The notes below the pieces were generated by a model. That model saw nothing but the letters and a program-made list of their open reading frames with translations, made no database searches and had not been told where the DNA came from. 64,000 nt of DNA, from the NCBI RefSeq assembly GCF_000150955.2, contig NC_011670.1, positions 1,035,766-1,099,765 of the forward strand, given 5' to 3'. This document shows positions 55,172 to 64,000 of the stretch, in pieces. Numbering within the stretch: the first letter of the stretch is position 1; the number at the start of each line of letters is the position of its first letter. Made by a program: the position numbers and the translations under genes. The DNA is from Phaeodactylum tricornutum CCAP 1055/1 (lineage: Eukaryota; Bacillariophyta; Bacillariophyceae; Surirellales; Neidiaceae).

Positions 55172-55850
55172 GAAGAATTTTTTATCTACAAAAGCAACTT
55201 TAAAGCTAGTGCATTTGAGAACGACTGGCCATTGGTTTGCTTGCTATGAAATGGGCTCGGGACGGTGGCCGGAGTGGTCGAAGGCTGTATCCTGGGAAGC
55301 ACACTTGGGGTTAGTCCGGGACCCACCCGACGGCTGAGTACTCGGTCAAGTGGAATCGGAGCTGGTGGAGAATATATCTCGTGTTAGTAAGGATTGTCAT
55401 TTACAAGGAAGACGCTATTTATTCTTCTCTAGAGACATGCTCCTAAGTCTTTCCAAAAGGAGATGGCCTTCCACGGTGCAGGATTCGAACGCATGCCCAT
55501 CATTTTCGAGAGTAACAGTAAGTAAGCCTTGACAGAGAAGCCGACTCATATTGTAGAAAACAATTGAAACGGAAACGTTGCTTTAAGATGCGGTGGATAG
55601 GCTCGAATTATCGTCTTTATTGCGAAAGCTACCGTACATATACACAAACTTCGGAATTCGCTGTCGAAGGAGATAACATAACGAAACAAGAACGCTCAAG
55701 CTGTCGAAGCGGAGCCACTTTTCAATGTTCTTGTTGAAAATATGCCTATTGATGTATTGTGTTGATTCAAATCGCGTTTTCAAGCCTCGCCATTTCGTAT
55801 CTCTCTTTTATATGTAGAGCAACAATCCGATATCGTAGTCTTCCCTGAGG
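55172..55850. other. Intergenic stretch with a possible Pol III-type RNA gene
   Basis: About 680 bp. Within 55250-55510 there is an A-box-like TGGCCGGAGTGGTC and, about 220 bp on, a B-box-like GGATTCGAAC, followed by a T-run. GTGGAATCGGAGCTGG between them recalls helix 8 of SRP RNA. No complete tRNA or SRP fold could be drawn by hand, so no gene is called. Confidence 0.25.
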
Positions 55851-57569
55851 CTATCGATCAGCAGCACGCGATTGTACACTAATTCCATTAAGCTTGTTGC
55901 CAGTCAGTTGATCGAGAAAATTGACCCCAATACCCAACATAGCACCCGACACCGCGCAACATGTAAAGAATAGCTCCACATAGGGGATGTAGCAATGCCC
56001 CGACGATGTATATATGGAGGCAATCGCCATTGGTACCAGGGTCAATCCAATATTTTGAATAGATGTGATCACGCCAAAGGCGACTCCGGTGCTTCTTTGC
56101 GGGACCGTCAGCGTTATGCTGGGCCAAAGAACGGAAGAATACAAGGCGTATGCAAGACCTTGACCAATTAATGGTATTGCCGGTCTGAAAGTCGTGAATG
56201 CCATAGTGGAATGTACTCCAATGAGAAGAAAGGATGCCACGAACGTAATGGTAGCTCTATGTCCAATGCGGTCAACGACACCACCAAGAAAAGGGGAGAG
56301 ACAAGCCGATATCGAATACGGAATCGACATGACACGGCCTGCAGATTCTGAAGCCTTCCCGAGAGCCTGACAGTAGTCTTTAACACAATCTTCCGACCAG
56401 AACGGCTTGTCGCAGTCAACATCGGCGGCGGATAAATGATCTATCAAAATATCTGGCTTCCCGTCCATTCCGGAAACGTTCAGTGATGACGGTAGGACTG
56501 GAGCAAAATTGGATCCTGAGCACGTATTACCGTTTGCATCAATCGCTGGATTGGAAAAATTAAGAAGGTTTCCAGCTGAGCATTGATCGGGAAAGGTCAA
56601 ATGGCACTCGGCAGGTGGGGCCTGGAATAAATCTCGCTCTAACAGAATCCCAGAAGCAACATTGTTCCAAGGTAAGATGCAGGCGTAAACTGTGAGGCAG
56701 GACGCTGACAACAACCAAAACATAGGGCTAAATTGTCGAAAGCCCATTCTGCTGACCGGCCTTTGTCCGCCCCTATTTGTTCCTTCATGTTCGATTTGCT
56801 GTAAAAGTAGTGGCTGAGCAAGATCTGACGGATTGTCACTGGCATCCATAGCTAATGATATCGAACTGTGTTGGGCGTCCACATTCTTTATTCCAGCTGC
56901 CACGACTACAGCCATGAAATTCAAGGCCACTCCCGCCCAAAGCGCCCAAGGTGTCGAGAAAGAGTTGGCGATAACAGGACTTGCCAAATTGTTAAAAACA
57001 GACCCCAATCGGCTAATTGCCAACGCAATCCCGAAGGAAAACGCAAGCTCTTTGCCAGCAAACCACTCTGTTAGTAGTGTTGAATACGCCACACATATGC
57101 TTTCGCCTCCGATACCGTACACAGCTCGCCCCAGGAGCATAAAGGTCCAGTTTCTGTAGGCGGTTCCGGCTGCGAATATGAGTTGTCCCAGAAAACAAAA
57201 TGCTGCGAAGATCATGAGGCAGTAAGACGCGCCCATTTTATCAGTAAAGTAGCCACCAAAGAATGGTAGAATAACGTTTGGGAATGAATACAAAGTATAC
57301 AGAAGATTGAAGCGGAGCTCAAAGGCTGAATCGTTCATGTAGTTCTTCAAGTTCTGGTGCAAGGCAGCCGGAATGTCGAGTGAGTAGTAAACACACGTCA
57401 TCACAAGGCAGGTCGCGAAAAGAACGAGCCAACGGAAATACATGGAAGGTTCTCTTTGAACGGGGTCTTCGGCACCGGTCGGCCTCAATACGTCTTCACT
57501 TAAGATCTCATCGGGTAGCTGATGCTCCTCGCAACCTTCACTTCCTTCCTTGCTACAGTTGTTAACCAT
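55851..57569 (-). CDS. MFSD1-like major facilitator superfamily transporter
   Basis: A single exon encodes 572 residues with about twelve membrane segments, starting FRWLVLFATCLVMTCVYYSL. MFSD1-like blocks include NLLYTLYSFPNVILPFFGGY, the loop 2-3 motif GGYFTDKMG and LLGRAVYGIGGES. A large lumenal loop between helices 7 and 8 is Cys-rich (NGNTCSGSNF, ADVDCDKPF, SEDCVKDYC). MFSD1 proteins work at lysosomes, where the mammalian one exports dipeptides; the diatom substrate is not known. The frame is open upstream but the ATG at 57569 is the first. TTGACTGTGAG lies about 65 bp upstream. Confidence 0.85.
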   Translation of the reverse strand: MVNNCSKEGSEGCEEHQLPDEILSEDVLRPTGAEDPVQREPSMYFRWLVLFATCLVMTCVYYSLDIPAALHQNLKNYMNDSAFELRFNLLYTLYSFPNVILPFFGGYFTDKMGASYCLMIFAAFCFLGQLIFAAGTAYRNWTFMLLGRAVYGIGGESICVAYSTLLTEWFAGKELAFSFGIALAISRLGSVFNNLASPVIANSFSTPWALWAGVALNFMAVVVAAGIKNVDAQHSSISLAMDASDNPSDLAQPLLLQQIEHEGTNRGGQRPVSRMGFRQFSPMFWLLSASCLTVYACILPWNNVASGILLERDLFQAPPAECHLTFPDQCSAGNLLNFSNPAIDANGNTCSGSNFAPVLPSSLNVSGMDGKPDILIDHLSAADVDCDKPFWSEDCVKDYCQALGKASESAGRVMSIPYSISACLSPFLGGVVDRIGHRATITFVASFLLIGVHSTMAFTTFRPAIPLIGQGLAYALYSSVLWPSITLTVPQRSTGVAFGVITSIQNIGLTLVPMAIASIYTSSGHCYIPYVELFFTCCAVSGAMLGIGVNFLDQLTGNKLNGISVQSRAADR

Positions 57570-58233
57570 TCTCCAGCTTGTGCGTTCAAGAATGGACAAC
57601 AAACAGACAAGTCGAGAGCTCAGGGGCTGATCTTGACTGTGAGAAATGACATCAAATGTATATCCGGGTTTACAGCTACTGGAAGGGAAAAGACCGATTA
57701 GTTCCCCTCTATATTTTTAGGCTCTTCATCGTACGGCATGTATCTGAAATTAGCATAAGAGGAGCTCCAAGGATGAATAAGCTATATGATGAGTATTTTC
57801 GAGATTGCGCTACGTGTAAAGGCTGGGCCGAGCTGAACAGGCTGGTGGTTACAATTTCCGAAAATTATGCTTGCGCCGGGCATCCAGCGATGAACTGACA
57901 ATGAGCGGCAGAAAAATCGATCGGTGTGACGAGCAGTTCATCCTCGCAAATCCACTGCAGGTTGTCCCACACGAGAGCTATCCTTCAAATTGCATTCTAT
58001 AGACGCTAAGAGTGAGCCTTGTTAGCGCTGGAAGTTTTTGCAATGGCGGCATCATCACTCGGTATAGAGCCTCTGACCCAAAAGGCCCTTTTAAGAATTC
58101 CATCGACCTGCAACTCCTGAGGCACACTGAAGTCTCCCACTATTGCATAAACGATGAAATGAGGTATTAACTGGTTAACCATCGTATGTCGACAACAAGC
58201 GATGGTAGCAGAAAAGAATTTATTCGGCCTTCT
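57570..58233. other. Intergenic stretch
   Basis: About 660 bp. A short plus frame (57656-57898) has no conserved block. TTGACTGTGAG at 57633-57643 is an instance of the recurrent motif. Nothing else is seen. Confidence 0.5.
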
Positions 58234-59663
58234 TTACTCCACCACCGGAAAGCTAGCCATCTTCAGAATAGCGCACATTCCAAACTCGTTCTTCCCACCA
58301 CGGCCGAGCTTCACATAGCCCTTGTCGCCCCATGTCTCGCCCCAGCTATAGAAGGATAGAGCAACATTAGTGTTCTCGTTTTCAAGTCGTGCGCACAAAC
58401 ACACACACTCGAAGACTCTTTTCAACTTACGAATTCTTGACAAGGAAGTAAGGCTCGTTCGTGTCGACATCCGTTCCATATCCAACCGCCAGTACACCGT
58501 GATCAATACTGGCGCGGCTACCACAGGAATCGTCGGTCAGCACACCATTCTTGTAAAACTGGAAGACAAATTGCGAAGCCTGAATCGCTACACTGATGGG
58601 TTGCATCGCAATCGCTGAAAGAAGGGCTTTTTCATCGCCTGGCGGGACATCGATGAACGTCTTAACCCCGCTACCTTCCACCTTGGTGCAGTTCGTCATA
58701 CAAGTTCGGCTCTGTTTCGCCAGGTAAGGATATTCCTCTTCCGAGCAGAGGCCTGCTTCTGACATGTCAAACTTGAAGGCGTTGTCCATGAGTCCGCCAT
58801 TGCATCCCAGATCAACCTTATCGCAGTCAATTAAGTGTTGTTCGGACAGCGCCACCAACTCGCCAGTCTTGAGAAACTTGGCTCCTTCCAAGGCACCAGT
58901 CGTGGAAAATGCCCAGCAGGAACCGCAGGCCCCCTGATTCTTCATTGGAGTCACCGCCCCCGCTTGAACCCAATTCATGTAGTCTGGAAGGGTCAAAGGA
59001 GCTTGTTCTTCCCACAAACGTCGACGCTCTGCGGTTGAGATTTGCTGGTCGGGGTCCATAATTTTGGCCTGCGCCGCCTCCTTTTGTCGAACGCTTGCGT
59101 AAGGACCCAAACGAAAGTACTGAGCAAACTCGTCTTCCGTCATGTCGGAGAATTCATTGTGCCCGAGGGCGAACGAGGGAGTCGGATTTTGGTTATTGTG
59201 CGCTTCGATCCGTTCTGTTTGCGAGAGATGTCGAATAGAAACGGGTGAGTGAGTGCGTGTAGGAATTTATGAGATATTGACAGAACATTCCGTTGCTTAT
59301 GAAATTCGCCGTGGGATGCTACGTGTTCAACGGAATCTGAAATTTCTGACGTCAAAAATATGGCCCTAGAAACAGAACTGGACGCCATGGAGGCAAAGAG
59401 ACGGCGCACGAGAGTGCTGACGCTTTTCCACTCTGATCCCCAACTAACTATTCCATATGCTGATTCAGGTACGTACCATCATTGTTCAACCAGATATTTA
59501 GACGTTCCATCTTGTTGTCGTGTGAGTCGTACATCTTTTGGTGAAAATCCACCCATCCCTTAAACTTGCTCATCAGTTCTACCGACAAGCTGGCCTCGCT
59601 TTCAACACGGGTAGCGCCGGAAGCGGTGAGAAAGAGGAGTGTGATGGAAGGGATACGCCACAT
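58234..59663 (-). CDS. Papain-family cysteine protease (C1A, cathepsin L-like) with I29 propeptide
   Basis: The model joins 59663-59477, 59214-58431 and 58345-58234 (introns 262 and 85 nt; phases agree) into 360 residues. A signal peptide (MWRIPSITLLFLTASGA) is followed by an I29 inhibitor propeptide ending NNDERIEAHNNQNPTPSF and GHNEFSDMTEDEF. The mature enzyme has the oxyanion Gln and catalytic Cys in NQGACGSCWAFSTTG, GCNGGLMDNAF, the catalytic His in SIDHGVLAVGYG and the catalytic Asn in VKNSWGETWG (across the second intron). It acts in lysosome-like vacuoles or is secreted. The first intron is three times longer than others here. Confidence 0.94.
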
Positions 59664-60088
59664 GATGATGAAGAAGAAAGAAGATGAACGCGAGAAAAGG
59701 GTCAGAGTGGGAACGACGTCGCAAAAAGTTGTGATGTCAAAAGAAGTACAACACAATCCCGAATGCGTCTTGGACGGTTTTTCGTTCGCTCTTCCGGTGT
59801 CGCTATGGCACTGTATCTTTCCTACCGCGTTCTGTGGAGGACGGATTTTTGCTTGCCTTGGCGCGTGCCCTCTCCGGTGGGGTCTTCGTTCCTCACAGTC
59901 ACAATCACTGACCGAACTGCGTCACACGGTCTGTAAGTAGCCCGATTCTTGATTTCGGATTTTGATAATTTGCGTTTCAAAATTTCTGTCTGTGAGTTCC
60001 ACCTTGCAGGACTCACAGTCAGTCAATGCAACGCAATCCAATACAAACGATGTATACACTCCATTGACGAACAACACGGTTTTCGACG
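59664..60088. promoter_or_regulatory. Shared upstream region of protease and isomerase-like genes
   Basis: A 425-bp gap between divergent starts. CTCACAGTCA occurs at about 59892 and again at about 60012, two close copies of the recurrent motif. No conserved frame is present. Confidence 0.35.
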
Positions 60089-62359
60089 ATGGTGAATGTC
60101 AATACTACAAGAGCGCCGACTATACCATACACAGGCGGTGCGACGTCCGCCCAGGCGTGGGCAATCCTGGCGCGGCACGCTCGCGACGACATCGCTCACC
60201 TCCGCTTGCAAGAACTGTGTCGGGATACGGATCGGGTCGCGTCGCTCGTGGCTGTCTACAATACCACGTCGGAAAACTCATCCGTCACGACCTCTCAGCC
60301 GGATGCGGTGGAACAGCGGATGCTCATTGTGGATATATCTCGCCAAATCCTAACTCTGGAAACGCTGAATCATCTGTTAAAACTAGCAATGTCCCGGAAT
60401 TTACGGCAATTCATTGTGCAGCTTGCTTGGGGCCAGAATTCACCACACAATCCGTCGATTCCGGCACAGCTACGAAAAAGTGGCTCTGGACGTAGTGGTC
60501 CCAGCAATACAAAATCCACCCGTTTCCAAGAGTCGGATAACGGCGTGGGTCGCCAGGGGGCGGAGTCACAAGTCAACAAGGCGGCAACCGAAGGCTGTCC
60601 TTCCATGCACGTCGCCCAGCGTGTACCAAAGGGCAAGGGATACTCTATGTTGGCAAAAAACGGGACAAACGTGCTCGATCGCATTCATGCGGAGTGGGAT
60701 CGAATGGAACACTTGTCAGATTTGATCCGGCGCGGACAATATCGGGGTGCAAATGGGAGCATGATTCGGGATGTTGTTGTAATTGGGCGCGGTGTCGCCA
60801 TGGAAGCCTTGCAGTTTGTGTATGCTGCCTTACTCAGAGATGAACGCGCCAGTTTGGCCAGTCGGGCAGGATTAATCGAAGCACCTGGTGCACGGCTCCG
60901 GCGAAACTTGGCGGGGGTCGGTGGTAGCAATCCTTGCCTTGGAGCAGGAGCTCGGCGGTTACGATTTCTGTCGTCAATCGATCCTGTTGCGACAGCTGAT
61001 GCTGTTTGTGATCTCGACCCGTCTTCTACTTTGGTTATAAGTATTGCACTACAAGGTAACGAAGAAACAGGATTGGCTACCAAAACTATCAAATCGTGGC
61101 TACTGAAGGCTTTGACAAGCAGTAACCGTCGACCAGATCAAGGTGAGTAATCGTTACGAAACAAAGTGTAAAGTTTATCGCGCACCTGTGATGACTCAAC
61201 CCATCGAGTGGAATGTAGTGCTGGGGAAGCACATGCTGCTTGTTACTGGAAATGACCAGATTGCTGCTGTGATTAACAAACCTGAGAGCGTTTTCCTTGT
61301 TCCTGATAATACTCGATGTGAAGCCTTTACTACTTTCACTGCAGTAAGCCTATTGGTAAGTTTGGCACCACCGCTTACAATAATCAGTTCGACACTGTCA
61401 TGTAAGCTCACCATTCCGCCCGACATTAGCCGCTTTCTGTTATTTTTGGTTGGCCCATTGTGTTGGAATTTCTTTCCGGAGCGCACGACCTGGATGTGCA
61501 CTTTATTGAAACGAATCCACGGCACAATCTACCCGTACTTTTGGCACTAACGGACACATGGAACGATGTATTTCTAAGAGCGCATGCTCGTACTGTGACA
61601 CCCTTTACCGAGGCGTTCGCGCATTTTCCAAGATTCGCTGCAGCGCTGGAAGCGCAAGCTTGCGGGAGTCCAGTTGACCGTCACAACAGCTCGGCACAAA
61701 TGCTAGCAACAGTCGCGACTTCATGTTCTAGTCTAGTGGTTGACGGAGGGCTGGGTGCTACCTATGATCGGGTATTTTACCAGGGATCGGATGTGTTGAA
61801 TTTGGAACTCGTCATGGCTATGGACACTCAAGTCTTATTCAACACTTCACGAAATGTTGGGTCTTACGGAATGCGTGATTTACATACCTTAGAGGATGCT
61901 CAAATGTGCGCATTATTTGCCCAAGCTGACGAACTTGCTTTCGGTTCGGACAAAGCCAATCGATTGCTTTCCGTCAATCCATCGTCTGTTGCATCTAGTC
62001 GGAATATAGAAACGGACAGATCGGTAGGGAACCGTCCAAGCTCGCTATTGATATGTGGAAAACTTGACGCATTTAGTTGCGGTCAGCTTATCGCCTTGTC
62101 AGAACACCGAGCAGCGGTGAAGGCGCACATTTGGGGAGTCAATCCTTTTGTTCAGGAAATTGCTGCATCTCTGAGGTCGACTCGAACTAATGATTTGAAG
62201 GCAGAGCTGCAAACGTTTTTCGCTTCGGACCTAAGTAGTATTGACAGTGAAGAGGATTTTACCGAGGAACAAAACATGCACTTATCAACAAAAACAATTC
62301 TGAAGCACTACGTTGCATTGATGCGCGAAAAACGAAGTGTCAAAAGCTACTCACGCTAG
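60089..62359 (+). CDS. Highly divergent glucose-6-phosphate isomerase-like protein, probable pseudoenzyme
   Basis: The model joins 60089-61142, 61219-61355 and 61430-62359 (introns 76 and 74 nt; phases agree) into 706 residues. Phosphoglucose isomerase landmarks are present but eroded. VVIGRGVAMEALQFV stands where VLGIGGSxLGP is expected. FLSSIDPVATADAVCDLDPS matches FxSNxD. SIALQGNEETGLAT replaces the phosphate loop SKTFxTxET. TAVSLLPLSVIFGWPIVLEF, LSGAHDLDVHF and PVLLALTDTWNDVF match the core. HIWGVNPFVQEIAASL replaces WGINxFDQWGVELGK. The phosphate-binding and Lys residues of the active site are lost, so catalysis is doubtful. There is no targeting signal. Confidence 0.75.
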
Positions 62360-62450
62360 CTAGCAACTAAAAATTGACGGACTTGAACAACTTTTGTAGT
62401 TCCTATTTGTATTATGCAACTGTAAAAAGAGCATTGAAACCGGCTTGGAG

Positions 62451-62642
62451 TGTATGGCACACTAGTACAGTTTCTGTAGTGTTGGTACACTTTGAAAGAC
62501 CACCAGACACCCCAATGCCTGATGAAAGAGTCTCCAGCGACTCTTGGATCCAACATTGTATGCCTGGCACATTGGCATAGTTTGCGTACTGCCCATGCTA
62601 CTGAAAAAGACCACAAACCCACCAATGCCTGCTGAACAGTCT
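62451..62642. repeat. Imperfect tandem duplication, two units of about 85 bp
   Basis: Unit 1 (about 62451-62533) and unit 2 (about 62557-62642) share the order GGCACA, AGTTT.TGTA, GAAA.ACCAC and CCAATGCCTG.TGAA.AGTCT, with roughly 70 percent identity by eye. It lies in the 467-bp gap between the isomerase-like and the diflavin reductase genes. The rest of that gap has no gene. Confidence 0.5.
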
Positions 62643-62826
62643 TTGGCGTGTCACAAATTTGTGACGCGTTTGCTACATGATTCGACTGATTCGACTGTTA
62701 ACGGAACTGGTGAAGCAAATTTTTCAGTTGACAAACGTCGAGATCTGTTACGGTCTGCGAAACATCACGATGTTGCTTCCTTTGTAACAAGGAGCCGCGT
62801 GTCATTCTAACTCGTACTTGTTTCTC

Positions 62827-64000
62827 ATGAAATCTCTGTCTACTGTTCCTACTAGCTGTCACCTGTTGTTTGCCACTCAATCTGGCCGAGCGAAGGCTTG
62901 TGCTCGCCGAAGCGCTCGTATCATTTCCGAAACCGTTCCAAGTCTGACCCTCTTGCAGAATCGCGTCGGAGCTACATTTGACGACGAGATCAAGGGTGAT
63001 TTGCAAACGTTCGTTAAAAGGACCAAACAAAGCAACGCATTCTTGTTATTGTTTGTTAGCACGACCGGGGATGGAGAACATACTGATACCATAAGACAAA
63101 CCTGGCAGCAATTGTAAGTGTGTATGTTTTTCTTTTCCGTTTGTTTCGTCGAGAAGCGTACTGAACACCGAGAACTCGAATCATCCCATCCATTCTGTTC
63201 TTGCAGATTGCTAAAATCACTACCTTCAGACACTTTTTATGGAATTTCTTTCGCTATTTACAGCTTAGGAGATCGAGCGTACGGTCCTCAATATTGTGCT
63301 GCAGGGCGGAAGCTGGCGGTCCGTTTGATGCAGCTTGGTGCGACTACATTTTGCCAGCCGGGATACGGAGATGATGGCACAGCAAACGGTGGTGTGATTG
63401 CTGATCTAGATGTATGGATTGATAGCATATTGTTGCCCGCAATCAAAGCTCTAGGGTTGCCAAATGAAGGTCCCCGCAGATCGCCATCCTTCATCTCTCC
63501 AGGATCAAGACGAGCGGCATACAGTGTAATTGTATCGGACGAGCGTCGTAAGGGACCTTTACTCGACGAGTGGATGGAACCAGGGTTTAGCCATGCATAC
63601 AGCGCGTTCTTCTCGCATTTGAGGCCGCTAACGGCGTATAGCTATAATGGCTCTTTACATCGGGTCGAGACGACTGGGTGTGTTAGCCGGATCTCCGAGG
63701 AACCCTTGCTAACACGTGTCGAGGACAACATTCGTTTAACAAGAAGTGAATGGGAACAGGAGACACGGCACATTCGCTTAGTCGCAGCTAGAAAAGCGAC
63801 GCAGCCCGAAACTATTGCCTACCAATGGAAGCGAAATTCGCTACCCTACCAAGCAGGTGATGTCGCTTCGGTAATACCATCCAACGATCCAGAAGAAGTG
63901 TTGAAATTCCTTCGTGCGCTTCCCCCACAAATTCACGAAAATAGTGATTGTATTTTGACCATTACCCCCAAAATGCTGAACACAGCTGAGTTTTTGGGAG
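62827..64000 (+). CDS. Diflavin reductase (NDOR1/Tah18-like), 5' part, cut by window end
   Basis: The model joins 62827-63113 and 63207 to the window end (93-nt intron); about 360 residues are visible. A flavodoxin-like FMN domain starts with CHLLFATQSGRAKACARRSA and continues with LLLFVSTTGDGEHTDTIRQT and, across the intron, FAIYSLGDRAYGPQYCAAGR. The FAD-binding domain begins near YSYNGSLHRVETTG and includes HIRLVA, YQAGDVASVIPSN. The short layout, with no N-terminal membrane anchor, fits NDOR1/Tah18, which passes electrons from NADPH to the iron-sulfur assembly factor Dre2/CIAPIN1. A methionine synthase reductase or P450 reductase is less likely. The 3' end is outside the window. Confidence 0.8.

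Noticed and set aside
55255-55350. A class II tRNA (Ser or Leu) starting at GGGACGGTGGCC
   Set aside because: The D-arm-like segment is good, but no matching 3' acceptor strand or anticodon arm could be found.

Overview
The window looks like nuclear DNA of a pennate diatom, most like Phaeodactylum tricornutum. The signs are compact genes on both strands, short GT-AG introns (67-114 nt in almost every case), precursors with diatom-style bipartite plastid targeting signals, and a diatom-type Ty1/copia gag at the left edge. All starts given here are ATG codons. Exon joins were worked out by reading frame and family conservation, without transcripts.

Layout. 1-1.3 kb: edge of a copia-like element. 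2-12.3 kb: a RimM-like rRNA maturation factor, Elongator subunit ELP1, a head-to-head tRNA-splicing endonuclease subunit, a small thylakoid protein, splicing factor RBM22/SLT11 and a small basic organellar-type protein. 12.3-18.2 kb: a RING1-type Polycomb E3 ligase (RING plus RAWUL), LSm6, GDP-mannose 4,6-dehydratase and a TPM-RING membrane protein. 18.5-18.8 kb: a perfect fold-back MITE. 19-29.6 kb: a leucine-rich-repeat protein, RPB5, a Ser-rich unknown with C-terminal repeats, a Gfo/Idh/MocA oxidoreductase, a FAM32A homologue, tRNA-Thr(CGT) and a VAT1-like oxidoreductase. 29.8-35.2 kb: RFC3, a Y-family DNA polymerase and PAF1. 35.2-43.4 kb: a plastid-type patatin lipase, an OCRL-like 5-phosphatase, a VPS9-domain protein and PIG-M. 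44-52 kb: a Ser-rich unknown, a Tat-type lumenal protein, a DUF4239-like membrane protein and an Hsp70 lacking its substrate-binding domain. 52.5-64 kb: a PPR protein, an MFSD1-like transporter, a papain-like protease, a highly divergent glucose-6-phosphate isomerase-like protein and the 5' part of a Tah18/NDOR1-like diflavin reductase cut by the window end.

Themes are RNA biogenesis (ELP1, SEN, RBM22, LSm6, RimM, PPR), transcription and chromatin (RPB5, PAF1, RING1), replication and repair (RFC3, Y-family polymerase) and endomembrane or GPI metabolism. The most notable items are a recurrent ACTGT-centred motif upstream of most genes, the eroded isomerase, the perfect 96-bp fold-back element, the Polycomb RING-RAWUL protein and the ATPase-only Hsp70.
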